Source of the DNA: an uncultured Schlesneria sp.
GTDB lineage: Bacteria > Planctomycetota > Planctomycetia > Planctomycetales > Planctomycetaceae
Assembly (NCBI GenBank): GCA_903834925.1
Contig: CAILLA010000086.1
Location: 1 to 60,774, forward strand
DNA length: 60,774 nt
Direction of reading: 5' to 3'
Both the position numbers and the translations under genes were made by a program. Every line of letters begins with the position of its first letter. The stretch's first letter is position 1. Of the stretch, positions 18,756-27,424 are shown piece after piece. A model generated the notes under the pieces. The model saw only the letters and a list, made by a program, of their open reading frames with translations. It was not told where the DNA came from and ran no database searches.

Positions 18756-19936
18756 TTCGTTTCCTTGTTCAGTTGTTCGAGCACGCGATCAATCTCGGCT
18801 TCGGCTTCGAAAGGTCGTCCAGATTCCATGAGCGGCCGGACGTTTTCTTGCATGAGTTGTGCAATGGAGGACGCATCGCGACCGCTTGCTGCCCATTTTT
18901 GAACTCCCGTAGTGACGAGTTCAACTTTGGCAGTGATCCGTTTTCTGAACTCTTCCTCAAGCTTCGCGACCCCGTCAGGATTTCTCATGAGATCGCGCAA
19001 CGTGGCTTGTTGTTCCTTCGTCAGCAAGTTTTGAATTGTCACTCCCAGACCAAGTTGAAGTTTCTTTGTTTGGCTTTCGACATCCAGAAGCTTATTGAGT
19101 TGCGTAAGGGCCGCTTCCTCATCCACACGTTCTTGCGAAATCAATGCCGCAAATGCAGCTGACTCATGCTCCAGTGCGATCTTTAATTCGTCCAGTCGCG
19201 GCTGCGTCTTTTTAACCCGAGCCAACAAGACATCACGTTGTTCCGGCTTCAGAGCGATGCGATCACTGGCGAGGAAAACCAGTTGCTGCGGGAAAAACCC
19301 CGCCATCGGGTCGTTTGCTTTTTTCGAGTCGTCTGTGGTCGTGTGCCGTTCCGGTTGAGCGTCAGGAACGACCTTAACACCGATCATCTCCAGAATCTCC
19401 TCGGCGGTCTTTGCTCCTTCAGCGAATTTCTTAGCCGCCAGTTGTTCTTTCAGAAACCTCATCAATATATCCGCTTCCGCCTTCTTACCTGTTTTCTTAA
19501 TCCAGGCAGGAAGTTCCTTCTGGATCAGATGAATCTTTGTCAGCATGCGATCTTCGTCTGATGATCCGTTGGCGGGAGCGACAGCTAGTGCATTGATATC
19601 CAAACCGAGCCGTTTGAGCACACTATCCACGACCGCCTCAGCTTCGGAGACTTTGCCTGCATTCATAAGCGGCGCAAATTTCTCTTGCATGATCTTGATG
19701 ACTTCCGAGGGATCGCGGCCGCTGGCTGCCCATTTTTTGGCACCGGCCGTCACTCGTTCAACTTTTTCCGTCAAACGCTTCTCTGTCTCTTGAGGTGAAC
19801 TGGCTGCTGGCTTGTCCGATTTTTTTTCACTCTTCTCTTGTCCTGACGCCGTCGAAAAATCACGCCCAATCAAAAGCAGTGGAGCCAGCAACAGGAACGT
19901 CGAAGGTCGTATCATGACAGGTGTTTTTCTCATCAT
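18752..19936 (-). CDS. Exported helical protein with N- and C-terminal duplicate modules
   Basis: 394 residues (387 if the ATG at 19915 is used) with a signal peptide ending near TASGQ. An N-terminal module near residue 56 has VERVTAGAKKWAASGRDPSE. It recurs near the C-terminus as VELVTTGVQKWAASGRDASS, each followed by MQE..PLM.(S/A)G....EAE...DRVL. The middle is rich in helix-forming residues and resembles a Spy/CpxP-type helical domain only in composition. It is the first gene of the operon with DUF1501 and DUF1549-DUF1553. Function is unknown. Confidence 0.7.
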   Translation of the reverse strand: MMRKTPVMIRPSTFLLLAPLLLIGRDFSTASGQEKSEKKSDKPAASSPQETEKRLTEKVERVTAGAKKWAASGRDPSEVIKIMQEKFAPLMNAGKVSEAEAVVDSVLKRLGLDINALAVAPANGSSDEDRMLTKIHLIQKELPAWIKKTGKKAEADILMRFLKEQLAAKKFAEGAKTAEEILEMIGVKVVPDAQPERHTTTDDSKKANDPMAGFFPQQLVFLASDRIALKPEQRDVLLARVKKTQPRLDELKIALEHESAAFAALISQERVDEEAALTQLNKLLDVESQTKKLQLGLGVTIQNLLTKEQQATLRDLMRNPDGVAKLEEEFRKRITAKVELVTTGVQKWAASGRDASSIAQLMQENVRPLMESGRPFEAEAEIDRVLEQLNKETK

Positions 19937-20217
19937 TCAAGAACTCGATTGTGAGGTGGCAGGTTCAGGAAACAGACCGTTCGGTAAATCATACTCAAAA
20001 AAAAAGGATCTCGTTTCACGATCGCAGGGAATTCCGCACGCATTCTTTCAAAAACGCGAACGAGCGGCGCGTTTCGACACTAGCAGCATCGGCTACGTCG
20101 CCGAACTCGACTAGCGTCGGATGTGATGGACGTGACCATCGTAGTTTTCGACGAGAAAGTTGCACGAGTTCCTCTGACTCATCAAGCCAATAGCCAGCCG
20201 TTACAGAACCGTGAGTG

Positions 20218-20778
20218 CTACGGCGCTTTATTTCTGCGATACCAAAGCCGAATCATCCGCAGTGTCTGTTTGATTCGGTTCAGGTACTGGCCGCATACGG
20301 CTTTGATCGTAATCAGTTTGGATCGAATAAGCTGATACAGTGGCAACGCGTGAAGTGCAACATGGATTCGATCAGTGATCTGCATCAGCCAGTCATGAAG
20401 TCGCCTGAACCAGGCAATCGACATCAGTTGCGGCTTGCAGATGACGAACATCCGCGCTTCAATCGCAGTCCCCAGGATCTTTGCTGAGATGATCACTGCC
20501 AGGCTGGCGAGCCAATGTCCCTGAGTCATCCAGTAGACAGCCAGAAGCTTGAACGGCAGCAGAATCGTCAGCGGCAACAAAAACACGACGATCGTCGCGT
20601 AGGGCGGCAGCTGTCGAATCAGCGACTCGATCCATTGTACCCATTTCAGTAACGCGATCTTCGCGGTGATCCACTTAAGGTTGTCCCACAGCGTCTCTTC
20701 GATCCAGATTACGAGGGACGCAATCAGGATCAAAGGAGCTGTCAGCCAGCGTTTCCACCACCGCGAGTTTCGCGTCAC
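20218..20778 (-). CDS. Conserved membrane protein of unknown function
   Basis: 186 residues. There is one membrane segment near the N-terminus (LTAPLILIASLVIWIEE), then LPPYATIVVFLLPLTILLPFKLLAVYW and a third segment around LASLAVIISAKILGTAIEAR. The combination of P-P-Y, P-x-K and K-x-x-G-T-A is shared by an uncharacterised membrane family I know from proteobacteria. Its ATG overlaps the stop of the upstream epimerase gene by 4 bases, so the two are co-translated. Confidence 0.6.
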   Translation of the reverse strand: MTRNSRWWKRWLTAPLILIASLVIWIEETLWDNLKWITAKIALLKWVQWIESLIRQLPPYATIVVFLLPLTILLPFKLLAVYWMTQGHWLASLAVIISAKILGTAIEARMFVICKPQLMSIAWFRRLHDWLMQITDRIHVALHALPLYQLIRSKLITIKAVCGQYLNRIKQTLRMIRLWYRRNKAP

Positions 20779-21623
20779 AGGATCTCGGTTCGCAGCTTCG
20801 TGAGCAGTGCCGCAGCGGTTCCAATATCTCGCCGTTGACGTTCTCGATCATGCGCTATTTCACGCTCGATCGTCAAAGGTCCGGTATAACCGACCGCCTT
20901 CAGAGTTCTTAGATAGGTTTCCATTCCTACGTCGCCTTCGCCCAGCGCGACTTCCGATCCCCATTCTTTTCCACGAACAGGTTCAGCTGCCCACTTTGCG
21001 TCTTTACAATGAACGCTGCGGACGAGATGGCCAACTTTCTTCAGAGCTTCGATAGGATTGCCGGTTCCATACAGAATCATGTTGGCAGGATCGAAATTGA
21101 TGAACAGGTTTGGTCGCTCGACGTCATGAATGAATTCCAGCAGATGTTCGGCCGTTTCCTGGCCCGTCTCCAGATGCATCTTCTGGCCATTTTTTGACAC
21201 GTGATCGAGCAAGTCGCGAGTGGTTTCGATCAACCCTCGATAGCTGGAACTCGATCGATCACTGGGGACGAAACCGATATGCATCCCGACCGTGTCGCAT
21301 CCGAGCAGTTTCGTGAAGTCCGAAATCTGTTTCATTTCGTCGGCGCGGGCGGCACGAGTTGCTTCTGGAACAAGGCCAACCGTACGTGCTGTGATTTCGA
21401 TGTCAGCATAGCTTTCACCTTCAAACCCGCCGAAAACGCAGGTGACCGTGATTCCGGCAGCATGACACGAAGCCAGAAATTTGTCGGCGGCAGATTTGGT
21501 CCTGGTTCCTGCGTGAGGCGAATGAACCTGAACGGTTGGAATCCCTAATTCTTTAGCAACATCCAGGTGGACACCCAAGCCAGCATCAACGCTTGCAAAG
21601 ACTCCAATGGGCCATGTCGACAT
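20775..21623 (-). CDS. Xylose-isomerase-like TIM-barrel protein
   Basis: 282 residues of the sugar phosphate isomerase/epimerase superfamily. Metal-ligand candidates are in KMHLETGQET, FINFDPANMI, VHCKDAKW and TIEREI. The ATG at 21623 is preferred because AAGGGA lies just upstream and the reading frame before it overlaps the promoter region. The enzyme presumably isomerises or epimerises a sugar or polyol. It heads a two-gene operon with the membrane protein downstream. Confidence 0.82.
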   Translation of the reverse strand: MSTWPIGVFASVDAGLGVHLDVAKELGIPTVQVHSPHAGTRTKSAADKFLASCHAAGITVTCVFGGFEGESYADIEITARTVGLVPEATRAARADEMKQISDFTKLLGCDTVGMHIGFVPSDRSSSSYRGLIETTRDLLDHVSKNGQKMHLETGQETAEHLLEFIHDVERPNLFINFDPANMILYGTGNPIEALKKVGHLVRSVHCKDAKWAAEPVRGKEWGSEVALGEGDVGMETYLRTLKAVGYTGPLTIEREIAHDRERQRRDIGTAAALLTKLRTEIL

Positions 21624-21720
21624 GATCTTGTCCCTTGAGGGTGGAAAATCGGAGAACTGTCGCCGATGATACGCCCCGATTGATGGAACGGCTAGTGAAT
21701 TGCCAATCTTCTCAATTCGG

Positions 21721-21757
21721 GTGCCAGTGCATGGCCGTGTTCGGTCACTCAGTGCTC
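21721..21757. repeat. Half copy of the double-hairpin repeat
   Basis: GTGCCAGTGCATGGCCGTGT, then TCGGTCACTCAGTGCTC, is a degenerate single unit of the dispersed hairpin family, lying between the epimerase and FKBP genes that read away from each other. Confidence 0.45.
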
Positions 21758-21795
21758 GTTGATCGGCAGAAGTTCTCTTTCGAATCGATTTCCAC

Positions 21796-22293
21796 ATGAA
21801 CCGCTTTTACACGTTCGCTGTTCTGCTAGGTCTGATGGGCTGTGATCCTGGCGAACCGAAGCCGAGTGGTGCTGTTAAACCTCCGCCACAAGAGTTGATC
21901 GATAAGGATCGCATTAAAGTTGTCCCCGGCCCGGCCGACTCGGATGCTCCGACGGAATTCACAACGACGGAAAGCGGTCTGAAGTATCGCATACTTCGTC
22001 GTTCCGATGGCAAGAAGCCGACAGCAGAAGACCGTGTCCGTGTCCACTATCGTGGGACATTCGACGACGGAAGGATTTTTGATACTTCGTATGGAAAGAC
22101 CGGTATGGCCGTCGAATTTCCTTTGACCGCTGTCGCGAAAGGCTGGGCTGAAGGACTGCAGTTAATTGGCGAAGGAAGCATGATCGAACTCGAAGTCCCT
22201 CCGGAACTTGGTTACGGCAAGGACGGGTATCCGCCGACGATTCCGCCGGACTCGACGCTCCATTTCCTGGTCGAACTGCTGAATGTGAAATAA
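21796..22293 (+). CDS. FKBP-type peptidyl-prolyl isomerase, lipoprotein
   Basis: 165 residues. The N-terminus FYTFAVLLGLMGC is a lipoprotein signal with the acylated Cys near residue 16, so the protein is probably anchored in the cell envelope. From about residue 60 there is one FKBP domain: GLKYRILRRSDG, VHYRGTFDDGRIFDTSYG, GWAEGLQLIGEGSMIELEVP and LHFLVELL. It would speed proline isomerisation of exported proteins. The next gene is a two-domain paralogue. Confidence 0.88.
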   Translation: MNRFYTFAVLLGLMGCDPGEPKPSGAVKPPPQELIDKDRIKVVPGPADSDAPTEFTTTESGLKYRILRRSDGKKPTAEDRVRVHYRGTFDDGRIFDTSYGKTGMAVEFPLTAVAKGWAEGLQLIGEGSMIELEVPPELGYGKDGYPPTIPPDSTLHFLVELLNVK

Positions 22294-22334
22294 CTCGTTT
22301 TGTTAGAAAAGTACGTCTTTATTGTGAGGTCTCG

Positions 22335-23183
22335 ATGAATCGCCGATCGATCCTGGTTGCGAGTCTGCTGTGCATGCTCGCCTTCTTCTCAGAAAGAACG
22401 CCCATGAATGCTGCCGACAGAAACGCTCTTGAACCTGGTCCCGCCGACAAGGATGCGCCGAAAGAATTCACCGCCACGAAAAGCGGTTTGAAATACCGTG
22501 TTTTGCGGAAAACCGAGGGGGTCAAACCGACGGCCCGGGATACGGTCGAAGTCCACTACAAAGGTTGGCTTGATAGTGGAAAAGTGTTTGACCAGTCCTA
22601 TGGACAGGATGGAGAGACCATTAAGTTTCCGCTAAACGGAGTCATCCCAGGCTGGACGGAAGGGATGCAACTTGTTGGCGAAGGTGGAATGATCGAACTC
22701 GAAATTCCCTATGAATTGGGCTACGGAGTCGAGGGGCACCCGCCGGTGATTCCGGGCAAGGCCAAACTCCATTTTATCGTCGAATTACTCAAGGTTGTTC
22801 CCGCACCAAAGCCGATTGAACCGGGTGCGGTTGATAAAGACGCCCCTGAGGAATTCACGACCACTACAAGCGGTCTGAAATACCGTATCCGCCGCAAGTC
22901 GACTGGTAAAAAGCCAACTGCAACTGATCGTGTCGAAGTCCATTACAAAGGCTGGTTCGACAACGGCGACACTTTTGACAGCTCGTACAGCCGAGGGAAA
23001 TCAATTGCATTTCCACTTAATGGCGTGATCAAGGGCTGGACGGAAGGGATGCAACTGATCGGCGAAGGGGGCATGATTGAACTGTATGTCCCCTACGATC
23101 TTGCTTACGGCGAACGGGGTCGACCCGGAATTCCGCCGAAAGCCGATTTGCACTTCCTGGTGGAATTGCTGGAAGTGAAGTAG
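22335..23183 (+). CDS. Exported tandem-FKBP peptidyl-prolyl isomerase
   Basis: 282 residues with a signal peptide (about 1-27) and two FKBP domains, roughly 40-155 and 175-282. Each repeats VEVHYKGW, F-D-x-S-Y, W-T-E-G-M-Q-L-x-G-E-G-G-M-I-E-L and LHF-VELL. Internal domain duplication, together with the single-domain gene 41 bases upstream, points to local amplification of this fold. It likely assists folding outside the cytoplasm. Confidence 0.88.
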   Translation: MNRRSILVASLLCMLAFFSERTPMNAADRNALEPGPADKDAPKEFTATKSGLKYRVLRKTEGVKPTARDTVEVHYKGWLDSGKVFDQSYGQDGETIKFPLNGVIPGWTEGMQLVGEGGMIELEIPYELGYGVEGHPPVIPGKAKLHFIVELLKVVPAPKPIEPGAVDKDAPEEFTTTTSGLKYRIRRKSTGKKPTATDRVEVHYKGWFDNGDTFDSSYSRGKSIAFPLNGVIKGWTEGMQLIGEGGMIELYVPYDLAYGERGRPGIPPKADLHFLVELLEVK

Positions 23184-23205
23184 GCCATCAATCCGATCCC
23201 GTTGA

Positions 23206-23263
23206 GTTTTCAGTGTTCAGTTGGTCGTTTTCTCAGGAAAGCAACAAACTGAACACTGAAAAC
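23206..23263. terminator. Bidirectional hairpin between convergent genes
   Basis: Arms 23206-23222 and 23247-23263 (GTTTTCAGTGTTCAGTT and its complement) are a perfect 17-bp pair with a 24-base loop. T- and A-rich ends make it usable on both strands. It sits between the tandem-FKBP gene and the convergent lipoprotein gene. Confidence 0.6.
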
Positions 23264-23285
23264 AACCAACTCTCACCCTCAGAGA

Positions 23286-23630
23286 CTAGTTAAACGTTGG
23301 CAGGGGATTGACGGGAACAAGAGCTGCATTGTTGTAAATCGGAGCTCCTTGGACCACGGCAGGTGCCGTCACCGTCTGCTGCGGAATGAAGGCCGACTGG
23401 GTGGTATACCCAGCTGGTGCGAAGGCCGTCTGGCTCATGTCACCCTGGTACAGTTGCGCTCCTTGAGGAACGTAGCCGGCACCGGCCGGTGAGCATCCGT
23501 TTTGGCACGGAGCACATCCACCACCCATCGGATAACCAGCGGTGTATCCGCTGCGGCCAAAACAGCAACATCCGACCGATGAAACGGCCATCATCAAACC
23601 CGTAAATACCAATGCGTACTTGTTGAACAT
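23286..23630 (-). CDS. Small Cys/Gly-rich lipoprotein
   Basis: 114 residues from the ATG at 23630, preceded by AAAGGAA at good spacing. A hydrophobic N-terminus ends in SSVGCCC, so a lipoprotein signal with Cys near residue 20 is likely. The mature part is rich in Gly, Cys, Ala, Gln and Tyr (GGGCAPCQNGCSP, then low-complexity AP/QQ segments). I know similar short Cys/Gly-rich envelope proteins in Planctomycetes but no function. Confidence 0.6.
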   Translation of the reverse strand: MFNKYALVFTGLMMAVSSVGCCCFGRSGYTAGYPMGGGCAPCQNGCSPAGAGYVPQGAQLYQGDMSQTAFAPAGYTTQSAFIPQQTVTAPAVVQGAPIYNNAALVPVNPLPTFN

Positions 23631-23839
23631 ACAGTGTTCCTTTGAACCAAATTTCCAGCAGACAGGATGTAGGGAGGGGGAGATGTGACCGGCGAACATT
23701 GCTGGTTGCGGTGGGAGAACCGTCCAGCCAAAGTCTGAAGTCCGTCGGCGCGGGCGTGATATATGCGAATTCGGGATTTTCAGGAAATACCATTTTTCAA
23801 AAAAATGGGATTTTTTCAGGAATCTTCTCAAGAAATCCA

Positions 23840-24043
23840 TTACGGAAGTGGTTGTTTGAGTTGTTGGGAGTTTTGAGTATCAGGCTGGACTGAGTCGTCC
23901 AAGGTCACGATGTAGATCAGCATGGACGTCAGCATTAGCGATAATGCGACCCAGAATTTCCAGTCGTGGTGGGCTCGCTTCCAGTAAGGCAGGTTCTCTA
24001 TGTACCGTTCATGTTGGTCGGGATGATGTTTGGTATGGGTCAT
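23840..24043 (-). CDS. Small single-pass membrane protein at end of kai-xfp operon
   Basis: 67 residues. A His-rich N-terminus ([14 protein letters not shown]) is followed by [15 protein letters not shown] and one membrane segment (about 31-48, [16 protein letters not shown]), then a short polar tail. The ATG at 24043 has GGAAGGAAA 4-5 bases upstream and overlaps the phosphoketolase stop by 4 bases, so translation is coupled. I have no named family. Tight coupling to xfp suggests a membrane partner or regulator of that enzyme, which is inference. Confidence 0.7.
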   Translation of the reverse strand: MTHTKHHPDQHERYIENLPYWKRAHHDWKFWVALSLMLTSMLIYIVTLDDSVQPDTQNSQQLKQPLP

Positions 24044-26535
24044 GGGTTTCCTTCCAAAAATTGGTTGGGGACGGGTGTTGGTTGTGTTGGTGGGGCGGTC
24101 CATTTCCAGTTCCGAATCTCTGGCATGTCCTCGCCGTATTTGTCGATGTATTGCTTGTGTTCGAGCAATTTTTCCTTGAGTTGTGCTTTCAGATAGATCC
24201 CCTTGGCTCCGGTCTGAGGAAGTCGGTCGATCGTGTCGATCACCAGATGAAACCGGTCGAGGTTATTCAACACGGTCATATCAAAGGCGGTCGTGATGGT
24301 TCCTTCTTCCTTGTAGCCCCGGACGTGGATGTTGTTATGGTTGGTTCTTCGATAAGTCAGTCTGTGAATCAACCAAGGGTAGGCATGGAATGCGAAAATC
24401 ACTGGCCTGTCTTTGGTAAACAGGTCGTCGAAGTCGCGATCACTTAAGCCGTGAGGGTGTTCGGACTGTGGTTGCAGTTTCATCAGATCAACGACATTGA
24501 CCACGCGGATTTTCAGGTGAGGCAAATGCTCACGCATGATTGAGACTGCGGCGAGTGTCTCAAGCGTGGGGACGTCGCCACAGCAGGCCATCACGACATC
24601 GGGCGTCACCCCTTGATCATTGCTGGCCCATTGCCAGACACCGATCCCTTGAATGCAATGCTTTACGGCCGCTTCCATCGTCAACCACTGCGGCGACGGG
24701 TGCTTCCCCGCGATCACGACGTTGACGTAATGACGGCTGCGCAGGCAATGGTCCATCACCGACAAGAGGCAATTCGCATCCGGCGGCAGATAGACCCGGA
24801 CAATTTCGGCTTTCTTATTCACAACCAGATCGATGAATCCCGGGTCCTGATGCGTAAACCCGTTGTGGTCCTGGCGCCAGACGTGGGACGAGAGCAGATA
24901 ATTCAATGACGCGATCTTCCGACGCCACGGCAATTGAGCCGATACCTTCAGCCATTTGGCATGCTGGTTGAACATTGAGTCGACGATGTGGATGAAGGCT
25001 TCGTAGCAGTTGAATAATCCGTGTCGACCGGTCAGAAGGTAACCTTCCAGCCAGCCCTCGCACTGGTGTTCGCTGAGCATTTCCATCACGCGACCTTCCG
25101 GCGCGAGAAACTCGTCATTGGGAACCGTTTCGGCGTCCCATTGGCGCTGTGTTGTTTCAAACAGGGCTTCCAGACCGTTGGAAAGCGTTTCATCCGGGCC
25201 AAACACTCGGAAATTCCGCTGGGATTGATTCAGCTTCGTCACGTCTCGCAGAAACTTGCCCAGGACGTGTGTGTCGCCGATGCCGGGGATGCCCGGTGTG
25301 GCGACCTCAACGGCGTAGTCTCGAAAATCGGGCATACGCAGGTCCCGCAGCAGGCTGCCGCCGTTGGCATGAGGGTTCGAACCCATGCGGCGCTGGCCCA
25401 CTGGTGCCAGTTCGGCTAGCTCCTGATTCAAACGGCCCTGGTCATCGAACAGTTCTTCGGGACGGTAATTTTGTAGCCATTCTTCCAGCAATTCGAGATG
25501 TCCCGGATGGTTGGCAGGGGCTGAGATGGGAACCTGATGCGATCGAAAAGTTCCTTCGATCTGGCGACCATCAACGATTTTTGGTCCTGTCCAGCCTTTG
25601 GGCGAATTCAACACAATCATCGGCCAGCGAGGACGCGGAAAGGATGAAGGATGAGGGATGAAGGATGAATCAGAATCTTGTCCTGTCTTTTTTTCATCCT
25701 TCATCCTTCTGCCTTCATCCTTCGCTTCACGCGCTTCGCGCTGAATCGATTGGATCTGTTGCACGACTTTGTCGAGTGTCGTTGCCATCGCCTCATGCAT
25801 CAGGTCGGGTTCGTGACCTTCCACGAAATAGGGTGTCCATCCATAGCCTCGGAGTAGCTGTTCCAATTCTTCTCGTGGGATTCGGGCGAGCACCGTCGGG
25901 TTAGCAATTTTGTAGCCATTGAGGTGCAGGATCGGCAGGACTGCACCGTCCGTGGCAGGATCGAGGAACTTATTAGAATGCCAGGCTGTGGCTAATGGCC
26001 CCGTTTCCGCTTCGCCGTCGCCGACCACACAAGCGACAATCAGATCGGGGTTATCGAACACCGCTCCGAAGGAATGACTGAGTGAATAACCCAGCTCGCC
26101 CCCTTCGTGAATCGATCCGGGACATTCAGGCGATGCATGGCTGGGGATACCACCGGGAAATGAAAACTGAAGAAACAACTTCCGTAGTCCCGCTTCATCC
26201 TGGCTGATGTTGGGATAGATCTCGCTGTAGGTCCCTTCGAGATACGTATTGGCGACGACAGCGGGGCCGCCATGCCCTGGTCCCGATACGTAGATCATGT
26301 CGAGGTCATATTGTTTGATGACTCGATTCAAGTGGGCATAGATAAAGTTTTGACCGGGCGTCGTCCCCCAATGCCCGAGCAGCATCCGTTTCACATCGGC
26401 GAGAGCCAACGGCCGTTTCAATAACGGGTTGTCGTAAAGGTAGATCTGTCCGACCGAAAGATAATTGGCGGCTCGCCAATACGCGTCGATTTTGTGAAGC
26501 AGATCCGGTGTCAGTGTCATATTGTTGATTTTCAA
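24040..26535 (-). CDS. xfp: Xylulose-5-phosphate/fructose-6-phosphate phosphoketolase
   Basis: An 831-residue thiamine-diphosphate enzyme that cleaves xylulose 5-phosphate (and often fructose 6-phosphate) with phosphate to acetyl phosphate plus a shorter sugar phosphate. Typical blocks are [31 protein letters not shown], the ThDP region [48 protein letters not shown] and [17 protein letters not shown]. Known family members are about 790-825 residues. The excess is an in-frame insertion of about 30 residues (about 270-300) made by a palindromic DNA repeat. It is the sixth gene of the kai operon, 30 bases after the response regulator. The start may instead be the ATG at 26520. Confidence 0.95.
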   Translation of the reverse strand: MKINNMTLTPDLLHKIDAYWRAANYLSVGQIYLYDNPLLKRPLALADVKRMLLGHWGTTPGQNFIYAHLNRVIKQYDLDMIYVSGPGHGGPAVVANTYLEGTYSEIYPNISQDEAGLRKLFLQFSFPGGIPSHASPECPGSIHEGGELGYSLSHSFGAVFDNPDLIVACVVGDGEAETGPLATAWHSNKFLDPATDGAVLPILHLNGYKIANPTVLARIPREELEQLLRGYGWTPYFVEGHEPDLMHEAMATTLDKVVQQIQSIQREAREAKDEGRRMKDEKKTGQDSDSSFIPHPSSFPRPRWPMIVLNSPKGWTGPKIVDGRQIEGTFRSHQVPISAPANHPGHLELLEEWLQNYRPEELFDDQGRLNQELAELAPVGQRRMGSNPHANGGSLLRDLRMPDFRDYAVEVATPGIPGIGDTHVLGKFLRDVTKLNQSQRNFRVFGPDETLSNGLEALFETTQRQWDAETVPNDEFLAPEGRVMEMLSEHQCEGWLEGYLLTGRHGLFNCYEAFIHIVDSMFNQHAKWLKVSAQLPWRRKIASLNYLLSSHVWRQDHNGFTHQDPGFIDLVVNKKAEIVRVYLPPDANCLLSVMDHCLRSRHYVNVVIAGKHPSPQWLTMEAAVKHCIQGIGVWQWASNDQGVTPDVVMACCGDVPTLETLAAVSIMREHLPHLKIRVVNVVDLMKLQPQSEHPHGLSDRDFDDLFTKDRPVIFAFHAYPWLIHRLTYRRTNHNNIHVRGYKEEGTITTAFDMTVLNNLDRFHLVIDTIDRLPQTGAKGIYLKAQLKEKLLEHKQYIDKYGEDMPEIRNWKWTAPPTQPTPVPNQFLEGNP
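25640..25722. repeat. GGATGAA palindrome inserted in frame in xfp
   Basis: Arms 25640-25669 and 25693-25722 are 30 bases each, built from GGATGAA units, and complementary except at three positions, with a 23-base loop. On the coding strand it adds an Asp/Glu/Lys-rich run and then [10 protein letters not shown] just before PRPRWPMIV. Such GGATGAA/TTCATCC palindromes are usually intergenic, so this looks like an in-frame insertion tolerated in a surface loop. Confidence 0.8.
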
Positions 26536-26565
26536 ACAGTGGTGAAGGAACGCCGAATCAAGCCG

Positions 26566-27420
26566 TTACTCAAAACGGGGTTCGGCGGCGAGGGAGAACA
26601 GCACGACTTCTTCCCCCGTCACGGTACTGATGTCGTGGTGCATGCTGACCGCTTTGACGCCAGTGACTTCGTGGATCAGCGATTCCAACATCGGACGTGC
26701 CAGTTCCAGCAACTGCGTTCTGACCTCTTTGATCAAATCACGTCCTTTGGCCGGAACGGACGCTGTCCCCAGTTGTCGTTCTGCTTGAGTCAGTGTTCCA
26801 TGGGCCCGCACAATCAGCAGGTCTTTAATGAAATGAGCGTGGATTTGTTCGGATGTCCAACCCATGTACTCTTGTTGAAAACGCCGCACTCCCAGACTGA
26901 TGGCCGCTTCGCATTCAATGCGTGTCAATGTTTTTGATTTGCGTTCCGCCCGAATCCGTCTCGCTTCATCGATTGACAATCGTTTTTCATTGCCAGGATT
27001 GTCAGGTAAAGTCGCGGGACCTGGGGGTCGGATCTTGTCACTGACGTTGACGCTGGCCAGAATTTCTTTCATTGCAGCGAGGGCGACCGGCTTGACGATC
27101 AACGCATCGAACCCGGCCTTCATGGCCAGTGCTGCATGTTCAGGGTCTTTATGGCCCGTGACTGCGACCAGTTTCGTATGAGCAAAATCGGGCAATTCTC
27201 GAAATCGTTTGGCGAGACGACAGCCATCCATGTCTGGCATCACCAGATCGACAAGCAACAAATCGGCTCGAAAAACTGCTGCGACGGCGAGAGCCTGAGT
27301 TCCGCTGTAGGTGACGTGGACTTGATTACCGAGTGCTTCCACGAGCATCCCTAATGCGTCGGCACCATCGCGATTGTCATCTACGATCAGAACTCGAATC
27401 GACTTTCCGGTTTTCGTCAT
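26566..27420 (-). CDS. Response regulator receiver fused to MpsC (DUF2294) domain
   Basis: 284 residues. An N-terminal receiver domain (about 8-122) has VLIVDDN, phospho-acceptor Asp in LLLVDLVMPDMDG, T in VAVTGH and K in LIVKPV. After a charged linker, residues about 165-284 match DUF2294/MpsC: EAAISLGVRRFQQEY, HFIKDLLIVRAHGTLTQAER, RPMLESLIHEVTGVKAV. MpsC was named from a sodium-translocating system that generates membrane potential; its precise action is unclear. The ATG at 27420 follows GAAGGAG and lies 4 bases after the kinase stop. It is the likely phosphorelay partner of that kinase. Confidence 0.85.
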   Translation of the reverse strand: MTKTGKSIRVLIVDDNRDGADALGMLVEALGNQVHVTYSGTQALAVAAVFRADLLLVDLVMPDMDGCRLAKRFRELPDFAHTKLVAVTGHKDPEHAALAMKAGFDALIVKPVALAAMKEILASVNVSDKIRPPGPATLPDNPGNEKRLSIDEARRIRAERKSKTLTRIECEAAISLGVRRFQQEYMGWTSEQIHAHFIKDLLIVRAHGTLTQAERQLGTASVPAKGRDLIKEVRTQLLELARPMLESLIHEVTGVKAVSMHHDISTVTGEEVVLFSLAAEPRFE

Positions 27421-27424
27421 GGGC

